In this document: piece by piece, positions 5,892 through 12,050 of the stretch
Layout of the letters: each line of letters starts with the position of its first letter
Numbering within the stretch: position 1 is the first letter of the stretch
Assembly: GCA_023379725.1 (NCBI GenBank)
Contig: JAMCPC010000069.1
Coordinates: 2,934 to 17,416, forward strand
Origin: Actinomycetota bacterium
GTDB taxonomy: Bacteria > Actinomycetota > Acidimicrobiia > Acidimicrobiales > JAMCPL01
Direction: 5' to 3'
Length of the DNA: 14,483 nucleotides
The notes under the pieces: model-generated
Database searches by the model: none
The model's input: the letters and a program-made list of their open reading frames with translations, nothing else
Told to the model about the DNA's origin: nothing
Translations under genes and position numbers: made by a program

Positions 5892-7946
5892 ATGACGGCA
5901 TCAGCAGAACAAGACAACGGAGAATCGACTACTGATACTTCCACAGCTGAGATTGCAGTATATTGGCAGGAAGAGGAGTATTACCATGCTCCTGACAGTT
6001 TTATAGAGCAGGCCAATCTGAAAGATCGCGATGTATTCAAACGATTTGCTCTGGAAAATTTCCCTGACTACTACAAAGAGTTCTCAGCTATGCTCGACTG
6101 GTACCAACCATGGGATACCCTACTTGATTCCAGCAATCCCCCATTCTGGCGCTGGTACATAGGAGGTAAGCTAAACGCCTCATTTAACTGCATCGATAGA
6201 CACTTAGATATACACAAGAACAAGGCCGCTCTTTATTTCGTACCAGAACCCGAGGATGAGCCCATAGCAGCCATCACCTATCAGGAGCTGTACGTCCGTG
6301 TAAACGAAATGGCTGTATATTTACAAGAGGCTTTGAAATTGCACAGGGGAGACCGGGTCACCATCCATATGCCCATGGTGGCGGAACTGGCTGTAACCAT
6401 GCTTGCCTGTGCGCGAATAGGGGTAATCCATTCTGTAGTCTTCGGTGGATTCAGCGCTCAGGCATGCGCCGACCGCATGGTCGATTCGGATAGTTCCGTG
6501 CTGGTTACTATGGATGGATACTGGCGTGACGGTAAGTGGCTTGACCACAAGGAAAAGGCAGACGAGACCGTGAGGCTGGCAGCAGAGGCCGGGCATGCAG
6601 TAGACAGGGTCATCATCTTTGGACGCTACCCTGGTGAGTACAGAAGCAAATGCCAACTCGTAGATGGACGCGACATACTGATAAATGATGCCCTAAAAGC
6701 ATACGACGGAAGGCGAGTAGCTCCAGAGCATATGGACTCCAACGATACGCTATTTCTAATGTATACCAGTGGATCCACCGGAAAACCAAAGGCAGCACAG
6801 CATTCTACAGGAGGGTATCTCTCTTATGTGACTGCCATGTCCAAATGGATTCTTGACATCAAGCCTGAGGATGTCTACTGGTGTATGGCAGATATAGGAT
6901 GGATCACCGGACACTCTTTTATCGTTTACGGCCCGCTGTCTCTCGGAGCGTCATCCATCATATATGAGGGAGTCCCCACTTGCCCAGATGCAGGCCGCCC
7001 GTGGAGAGTAGCCCAGCGACTCGATGTGAACATCTTCCACACATCCCCTACTGCCATAAGAAGCATCAGAAAGGTAGGGCCCGACGAGCCTACCAAGTAC
7101 AACTACAAGTTCAAGCTGATGGTCACCGTCGGAGAGCCTATAGAACCTGACGTATGGCGATGGTATTACAAAGTAATCGGCAAGGCTGATGCAGCAGTCG
7201 TAGATACTTGGTGGCAGACCGAAAATGGTGGCTTCCTATGTAGCACAGTGCCTGCGCTTGATCCGATGAAGCCCGGCAGTACAGGTCCAGCAGTTCCCGG
7301 AATACATCCGGTCATCTACGACGAGGACGGCAACGAGATACCTGAAAAAAGTGGCAAGGGCGGCAATATCTGTATAAGAAACCCCTGGCCAGGGCTGATG
7401 CTTGGCATCTGGGGAGATCCAGATCGTTATGTGGCTACCTATTACCAACGGTACTGCAGGGACGCAACAAGCAAAGATTGGCGTGATTGGCCATACTTTG
7501 CCGGAGATGGTGCCATGCAGGCACCGGATGGCTACTATCGTATACTGGGCAGGATAGACGATGTAATCAATGTTGCAGGACACCGTTTGGGCACCAAAGA
7601 AATCGAATCAGCGGTACTAGAGGTAGACGGAGTAGCCGAAGCTGCAGTGATAGCAGCTTCAGACGAAATCAAGGGGGTGATACCCGAGATATACGTAACT
7701 CTACAACCAGGAGTGGAGGGAACAGGCAGTATGCGACAAAAAATAGTGGATGTCATCGTACGCGATATAGGGCCTATCGCGCGGCCACGCAATGTATGGC
7801 TGGTACCCGATCTACCAAAGACACGCTCAGGCAAGATCATGAGAAGAGTACTTGCGTCCATCAGCAATTCCAAAGATACCGGAGATGTAACCAGCCTGGC
7901 CAACCCGGAGATAGTGGAAGCCATACGTAAAACAGTATCCAGATAG
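5892..7946 (+). CDS. acsA: Acetyl-CoA synthetase (AMP-forming)
   Basis: This ANL-superfamily enzyme makes acetyl-CoA from acetate, ATP and CoA via acetyl-AMP, in the cytoplasm. It is full length (684 residues; about 650 is usual). The N-terminal ACS domain is followed by the ATP-binding loop YTSGSTGKPK (291-300). The acyl-pocket residues match acetate specificity by alignment to the Salmonella enzyme: Ile338, Thr339, Val413 and Trp441 (in DTWWQTE). Next come YFAGDGA (535-541), the hinge GRIDDVINVAGHRLGT (553-568) and the C-terminal catalytic Lys648 in PKTRSGK. Lys648 is the residue acetylated by Pat-type enzymes and reactivated by sirtuin deacetylases in other bacteria. The start is well supported by GAGGAGAGGAG just upstream (5875-5885). 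Residues 1-20 are an extra Thr/Ser-rich leader. Propionate as a side substrate cannot be excluded. No partner gene follows in the same transcript with certainty. Confidence 0.95.
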   Translation: MTASAEQDNGESTTDTSTAEIAVYWQEEEYYHAPDSFIEQANLKDRDVFKRFALENFPDYYKEFSAMLDWYQPWDTLLDSSNPPFWRWYIGGKLNASFNCIDRHLDIHKNKAALYFVPEPEDEPIAAITYQELYVRVNEMAVYLQEALKLHRGDRVTIHMPMVAELAVTMLACARIGVIHSVVFGGFSAQACADRMVDSDSSVLVTMDGYWRDGKWLDHKEKADETVRLAAEAGHAVDRVIIFGRYPGEYRSKCQLVDGRDILINDALKAYDGRRVAPEHMDSNDTLFLMYTSGSTGKPKAAQHSTGGYLSYVTAMSKWILDIKPEDVYWCMADIGWITGHSFIVYGPLSLGASSIIYEGVPTCPDAGRPWRVAQRLDVNIFHTSPTAIRSIRKVGPDEPTKYNYKFKLMVTVGEPIEPDVWRWYYKVIGKADAAVVDTWWQTENGGFLCSTVPALDPMKPGSTGPAVPGIHPVIYDEDGNEIPEKSGKGGNICIRNPWPGLMLGIWGDPDRYVATYYQRYCRDATSKDWRDWPYFAGDGAMQAPDGYYRILGRIDDVINVAGHRLGTKEIESAVLEVDGVAEAAVIAASDEIKGVIPEIYVTLQPGVEGTGSMRQKIVDVIVRDIGPIARPRNVWLVPDLPKTRSGKIMRRVLASISNSKDTGDVTSLANPEIVEAIRKTVSR

Positions 7947-7973
7947 ACCTTCTCGTCAGCGTATTGCCTATCA

Positions 7974-8006
7974 TTGGCATACCTGCTGCAATGTTTTGTA
8001 TATAAT
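7974..8006 (+). promoter_or_regulatory. Weak promoter candidate for arsB
   Basis: A perfect TATAAT lies at 8001-8006. The best upstream box is TTGGCA (7974-7979), with a long spacer of 21 bases (19 to the alternative TATATA at 7999). It is placed about 100 bases before the arsB start, in the 160-base gap after acsA. Confidence 0.3.
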
Positions 8007-8037
8007 TATCGTCTATCGTCGATTACCAATATCAGTA

Positions 8038-8053
8038 ACAGCTGCTATGCTGT
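8038..8053. promoter_or_regulatory. Small inverted repeat upstream of arsB
   Basis: ACAGC-TGCTAT-GCTGT is an interrupted palindrome with 5-base arms, just downstream of the candidate TATAAT. It could be an operator or an mRNA hairpin. It does not clearly match an ArsR operator, and no arsR gene is in the window. Confidence 0.3.
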
Positions 8054-8058
8054 AGAGC

Positions 8059-8103
8059 ATGAAAAATGACTCGACTGTACCCAACTGCTCCGAGGTAATC
8101 TAA
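8059..8103 (+). other. Possible 14-codon leader ORF before arsB
   Basis: ATG at 8059 opens 14 codons (MKNDSTVPNCSEVI) ending in TAA at 8101-8103. The arsB ATG lies in the same frame one codon later (8107). The arsB ribosome site GAGGTA is inside this small ORF, so its translation could affect arsB initiation. Its own ribosome site is poor (TAGAGC). It may well be chance. Confidence 0.2.
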
Positions 8104-8106
8104 CCC

Positions 8107-9417
8107 ATGCTGAGTGGAACACCGCTAGTCATAGCGGCAGGCATCATATTTATTACCACTCTCGCTCTGGTAATCATACAGCCTAAAGGTCTCTCAATCG
8201 GATGGTCGGCAATCGGTGGAGCTATAGTGGCTCTTGGCGTAGGAGTAGTCCAACTGCACAATATCGCTACCGTATGGGGCATCGTATGGAATGCCACATT
8301 CACATTCGTATCGGTCATCATCATATCGCTCATCCTTGACCGTATAGGCTTTTTTGAATGGGCAGCACTGCACATGCTCCATGCCGCCAGGGGAAATACT
8401 TTGAGAGCGTTTATATACGTAATCGCACTTGGGGCGATCGTGGCTGCAATGTTTGCCAACGACGGGGCAGCATTGATTATCACACCTATCGTCTACCAAC
8501 AGATGCGTATTCTGGGATTCACTCCCCGCCAGGCCATGCCATTCGTCATGGCCGCAGGATTTGTAGCAGATACCACCAGTTTACCGCTTATAGTATCGAA
8601 TCTGGTCAATATCGTCAGTGCAAACTTCTTTCACATTGGGTTTATCACCTATGCAGCAACGATGGCACCCGTAGACGTGACGAGTTTCCTTGCAAGCTTG
8701 GGGGTACTCTACGTTTTTTATCGGCGCAGCCTGCCGAAGAGCTACAATGAGTCTATACTTGAGAATCCCGCAAGTGCTATCCACGACTCCCGACTATTCA
8801 GGGTAGGCTGGGTGGTACTGCTGGTATTACTTGCAGGCTACCTTGCCTCTGAGCCGCTGCACTTGCCGGTATCCATCTTTGCGGGCTCTGCCGCCATCGT
8901 ATTCCTGCTCCTTGCGAGGAGCTCCAATGTCCTGTCCTCGGCGAAAGTACTCAGGGAGGCACCGTGGAAGATCGTGGTATTCTCAATCGGTATGTACCTG
9001 GTAGTGTATGGACTGCGTAATGCAGGACTTACCAGACTGCTCGGAGGAGGCCTTCACGATATACGCCATGCAGGGATCGTTCCGTTAGCTCTGGCCGGTG
9101 GGTTTGGCTCTGCGGTACTATCGGCAATCATGAACAACATGCCTACAGTATTGGTGGGTGTCCTCTCAATCACGGCTGCAAAGGTTCATGGTGCCGGCCA
9201 TTTTGCGCTGGTATATGCAAACATAGTCGGATGCGACCTTGGTCCCAAGTTCACCCCCATAGGTTCGCTCGCAACACTGCTATGGCTGCACGTACTTGAG
9301 ACCAAAGGTATCAAAATAAGCTGGTGGCACTACTTCAAGACAGGCATCGTCCTTACCGTCCCCGTGCTGGCAGTTACGCTTCTGGCTCTAAGCGGTTGGA
9401 TAAGCCTGGTTCACTGA
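8107..9417 (+). CDS. arsB: ArsB-type arsenite/antimonite efflux permease
   Basis: The protein has 436 residues (E. coli ArsB has 429) and is a polytopic inner-membrane protein with about 11-12 hydrophobic segments along its whole length. Family hallmarks are visible: FANDGAALIITPIV (116-129), ADTTSLPLIVSNLVNIVSANFF (about 154-175), the NNMPTVL segment (343-349) and VGCDLGPKFTPIGSLATLLW near 374-393. ArsB exports arsenite or antimonite from the cytoplasm, driven by proton-motive force alone or with the ATPase ArsA. The start has GAGGTA about nine bases upstream. No arsR, arsC, arsA or acr3 lies within the window, so the usual operon partners are missing here. The gene follows acsA on the same strand after 160 bases, probably with its own promoter. 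Another oxyanion substrate within the ion-transporter superfamily is possible but less likely. Confidence 0.9.
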   Translation: MLSGTPLVIAAGIIFITTLALVIIQPKGLSIGWSAIGGAIVALGVGVVQLHNIATVWGIVWNATFTFVSVIIISLILDRIGFFEWAALHMLHAARGNTLRAFIYVIALGAIVAAMFANDGAALIITPIVYQQMRILGFTPRQAMPFVMAAGFVADTTSLPLIVSNLVNIVSANFFHIGFITYAATMAPVDVTSFLASLGVLYVFYRRSLPKSYNESILENPASAIHDSRLFRVGWVVLLVLLAGYLASEPLHLPVSIFAGSAAIVFLLLARSSNVLSSAKVLREAPWKIVVFSIGMYLVVYGLRNAGLTRLLGGGLHDIRHAGIVPLALAGGFGSAVLSAIMNNMPTVLVGVLSITAAKVHGAGHFALVYANIVGCDLGPKFTPIGSLATLLWLHVLETKGIKISWWHYFKTGIVLTVPVLAVTLLALSGWISLVH

Positions 9418-9435
9418 CTGAACACGCTCCGCTGG

Positions 9436-9456
9436 CCCCTGGCTTGAGCCATGGGG
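9436..9456 (+). terminator. Hairpin after arsB
   Basis: CCCCTGGC (9436-9443), loop TTGA, then GCCA-T-GGGG (9448-9456) form an eight-pair GC-rich stem with one bulged base. It starts 19 bases after the arsB stop. No U-tract follows, so termination is plausible but unproven. Confidence 0.45.
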
Positions 9457-9507
9457 AGAATGGCAGACAAACCAATTAAAGTTTCAGCAATGAGGTAGTT
9501 GAAGCGC

Positions 9508-9513
9508 TATCAT
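9508..9513 (+). promoter_or_regulatory. glmS: Possible -10 box for leaderless glmS transcription
   Basis: TATCAT ends seven bases before the GTG at 9521, the spacing expected if transcription starts at the G of the start codon. No Shine-Dalgarno sequence lies at a useful distance (the only AGGT is about 25 bases upstream). Leaderless messages with TANNNT at this spacing are common in actinobacteria. No good -35 box is seen. Confidence 0.35.
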
Positions 9514-9520
9514 AGAATAC

Positions 9521-11446
9521 GTGTGCGGTATCGTTGCTATAATTCGTAGTACCACCTCAGAAAAGGATGACTCAGAACCACTGCCGGAATTACTGATCAG
9601 TTGCCTGAATCAGCTCGAATACAGAGGATACGACTCTGCCGGTATAGCGCTGGGTCGTACTGAGGAGGGCGGTGCATCACTCATGGACTCAAATGCCAAG
9701 CGACCTACCATAGAGCGCTTCAGAGCGGCAGTCTCCACTCGTTCCCTGGAAGAGCTGAAAAAACTGCTTGAATCAGCAGTGCATACGACACACGCACCAG
9801 CTGGAAATTACAACAGAGGTATCGGGCACACACGCTGGGCAACTCATGGCAGGCCGAGTGAACGCAACGCTCATCCCCATCAAGACTGCAGCGGATCTAT
9901 TGCCGTCGTACACAACGGTATTATAGAGAATTGGCGCGAGCTGGCCGACGAGCTTATAGCCACCGGTCACCACCTTGAATCCGAAACCGATTCTGAGCTC
10001 ATTGCACATTTGGTCGAAGAAGAGATCGGTGATGTTGGCCTACTCGAAGCAACGCGGAGAGCCGCAAAACGTATCACCGGCTCTTTTGCCATAGCGATCA
10101 TGGACACGAACAGCCCTGATAGCCTGGTAGTAGTTCGCCGCCTATCACCTCTGATAATAGGTACCGGTAAAGGAATATGTATAACCGCATCTGACATTCC
10201 AGCACTTCTTGGGCTTGCTGACACATACTACGTGCTGGAAGATGATGAGATTGCTGAGATTTCTCCGGATAGTATTAACGTATTTGACCTTAGCGGAGAT
10301 GCCAGAGAGCTTCATCCAATACTGGTCTCCTGGGACCTCAATGCCGCCCAAAAGTCTGGATACGATGATTTTATGGGTAAGGAGTTAAATGAACAGCCAG
10401 CGGCAATAAAAGATACCTTACTGGGCAGGGTAGCTACTAACGGTTCGTTGACTATGGACGAGACACGCATAGATGACGATGCTCTGCGTGATGTGGACAA
10501 GGTGTTCGTTGTGGGATGCGGTTCCAGTTTTCACTCAGGACTGATTGCGAAATACGCCTTAGAGCATTGGGCAAGGATACCTACCGAAATAGATATTTCT
10601 TCAGAATTCCGCTACCGTGACCCGATATTGAATTCATCGAGCCTGGTGATCGGGGTCAGTCAATCAGGGGAGACCATGGATACGCTACGAGCAATCAGCT
10701 TGGCCAAAAGCTCAAAGGCAAAGGTAATCTCAATATCAAATGTCGTCGATTCTTCTATCACTCGGCATACCGGTGGCGTCATATACACAAGGGCTGGTCC
10801 CGAGGTGGGTGTAGCCGCCACAAAGACTTTCTCCACCCAAATCATCGCATTGCAAATGCTGGCTCTCTATCTTGCTCAATTGAAAGGTCTACTGTATCCT
10901 GATGAGATAAAGACTATACTGGAGCAGATGCGGACTCTACCCGATCTCATGCAAATAGCATTGGACAGGAGTGATGAGGTATTGACAGTAGCTAAAGAAA
11001 TTGCCAACAGAAGAGACCTTTTCTATATAGGTCGTAACACCGGATACCCGGTAGCTCTGGAAGGAGCGCTCAAGATGAAGGAGATAGCCTATCTACGCGC
11101 TGAGGCCTACCCGGCAGGTGAACTGAAGCACGGGCCCATAGCACTAATCGAGCCTGGTACCGTAGTGATAGCTGTTGCAACCAGAGGACGACTATGGGAA
11201 AAGATGCACACGAACATCTCTGAGGTAAAGAGTCGAGGGGCGACAGTTGTAGGGATAATCAATGACGAAGACGACCAGACTGCCTCGTTGGTGGATTACG
11301 CGCTGTTTGTTCCAAGGACACCCCCCCTACTGGATGCGGTAGTCGACATCATACCGCTTCAACTCCTTGCCTACCATATGGCCAAGTTAAAAGGCTTCAA
11401 TGTCGACCGTCCTCGCAACCTGGCCAAGACGGTAACGGTTGAGTGA
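9521..11446 (+). CDS. glmS: Glutamine-fructose-6-phosphate aminotransferase (isomerizing)
   Basis: GlmS makes glucosamine-6-phosphate from fructose-6-phosphate and glutamine, the first step toward UDP-GlcNAc for the cell wall. The GTG start is fixed because the next codon gives Cys2, the N-terminal nucleophile of the glutaminase domain (MCGIVAI). Other glutaminase motifs are EYRGYDSAGIA (33-43), GHTRWATHG (102-110), HNGIIENW (131-138) and the TDSE near 156-159. Two SIS isomerase domains follow, with GCGSSFHSG (332-340), SQSGETMDT (about 380-388), ATKTFSTQ (about 423-430) and GELKHGPIALIE near 513-524. The C-terminal tail KTVTVE is typical. Length is 641 against the usual ~610; the extra residues lie mainly at 46-98 between conserved glutaminase blocks. 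Its TGA overlaps the next start (GTGA), so acpS is coupled. No glmS ribozyme is evident upstream. Confidence 0.97.
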   Translation: MCGIVAIIRSTTSEKDDSEPLPELLISCLNQLEYRGYDSAGIALGRTEEGGASLMDSNAKRPTIERFRAAVSTRSLEELKKLLESAVHTTHAPAGNYNRGIGHTRWATHGRPSERNAHPHQDCSGSIAVVHNGIIENWRELADELIATGHHLESETDSELIAHLVEEEIGDVGLLEATRRAAKRITGSFAIAIMDTNSPDSLVVVRRLSPLIIGTGKGICITASDIPALLGLADTYYVLEDDEIAEISPDSINVFDLSGDARELHPILVSWDLNAAQKSGYDDFMGKELNEQPAAIKDTLLGRVATNGSLTMDETRIDDDALRDVDKVFVVGCGSSFHSGLIAKYALEHWARIPTEIDISSEFRYRDPILNSSSLVIGVSQSGETMDTLRAISLAKSSKAKVISISNVVDSSITRHTGGVIYTRAGPEVGVAATKTFSTQIIALQMLALYLAQLKGLLYPDEIKTILEQMRTLPDLMQIALDRSDEVLTVAKEIANRRDLFYIGRNTGYPVALEGALKMKEIAYLRAEAYPAGELKHGPIALIEPGTVVIAVATRGRLWEKMHTNISEVKSRGATVVGIINDEDDQTASLVDYALFVPRTPPLLDAVVDIIPLQLLAYHMAKLKGFNVDRPRNLAKTVTVE

Positions 11447-12000
11447 TCTCCGATCAGACTTCTCTCGACTCACAGATGGTAGACCCACAACAGATGGCTG
11501 CCAGCCATGGTGATATAGCTCAAATGGTAGTCTCCCATATGCACGACACTGAGATGGTAGGATCCCAGATTGACGACACTGAGCTGGTAAGTTCCCAAAT
11601 TGACGACACTCAAATGGTAGGATCCCAGATCTACGGCATTGGGATAGATGTCGTAGATGTCGAGCGCTTTCGCGTCGTGCTGACGAGACGGCCACAGTTG
11701 ACAGGAAGACTCTATACTACCGGTGAATTAGATTACGCCTACAAAGCTAATGATCCTTCCTTGCGCTTGGCTGCAAGATTTGCTGCCAAGGAAGCTATTG
11801 CAAAGGCCATGGGAACGGGAATCTGGCAGTTGCACTTTGCCAACGTAGAAGTAATACACCAGCACGGACATCCTCCGTCGGTGTCACTTCATGAACGCGC
11901 TAAGCGCATCGCCGATGTACGTGGAATAGTGAAGTGGCACTTATCTATCACCCATACAGAGATAGTCGCAATGGCCTTTGCAATCGCTATCCATGGATGA
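11443..12000 (+). CDS. acpS: Holo-[acyl-carrier-protein] synthase with a repeat-built N-terminal extension
   Basis: AcpS transfers 4'-phosphopantetheine from CoA to acyl carrier protein. The family core occupies residues 63-185: IYGIGIDVVDVERF with metal-binding Asp69, then RFAAKEAIAKAMGTG with catalytic Glu117, and SITHTEIVAMA near the end. From Met58 (ATG at 11614) the protein would be 128 residues, the usual length. The frame is open upstream to a GTG at 11443 that overlaps the glmS stop, adding 57 residues made mostly of a 10-residue repeat. Neither start has a good Shine-Dalgarno sequence. The overlap favours the long form through coupling; family length favours the short one. The first residues of the core (MVGSQIYG) are themselves the last repeat unit, so the extension seems to have grown from the original start region. 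Identity is certain; the start is not. Confidence 0.9.
   Translation: MISDQTSLDSQMVDPQQMAASHGDIAQMVVSHMHDTEMVGSQIDDTELVSSQIDDTQMVGSQIYGIGIDVVDVERFRVVLTRRPQLTGRLYTTGELDYAYKANDPSLRLAARFAAKEAIAKAMGTGIWQLHFANVEVIHQHGHPPSVSLHERAKRIADVRGIVKWHLSITHTEIVAMAFAIAIHG
11491..11640 (+). repeat. Five 30-base tandem units at the 5' end of acpS
   Basis: The units are 11491-11520, 11521-11550, 11551-11580, 11581-11610 and 11611-11640. They encode QMAASHGDIA, QMVVSHMHDT, EMVGSQIDDT, ELVSSQIDDT and QMVGSQIYGI. The middle units are most alike and the first is most diverged. Four of five units carry an in-frame ATG as second codon, so each offers a possible start. Confidence 0.85.
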
Positions 12001-12005
12001 TTAGT

Positions 12006-12050
12006 ATGAATAGATCGTACTACATAGACGATTCACGCTACATTACATGA
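12006..12050 (+). other. Possible 14-codon leader ORF overlapping the start of the DUF2079-type gene
   Basis: ATG at 12006, five bases after the acpS stop, opens 14 codons (MNRSYYIDDSRYIT). Its TGA overlaps the ATG of the next gene as ATGA (12047-12050). The large gene has no visible Shine-Dalgarno sequence of its own, so coupling through this ORF is possible. GGATGA seven bases or so before its ATG is a weak ribosome site. It may be chance. Confidence 0.25.

Noticed and set aside
9418..9520. glmS ribozyme or riboswitch upstream of glmS
   Set aside because: The gap is 103 bases, holds a terminator-like hairpin, and shows no ribozyme core that I can recognise. The element is typical of Firmicutes.
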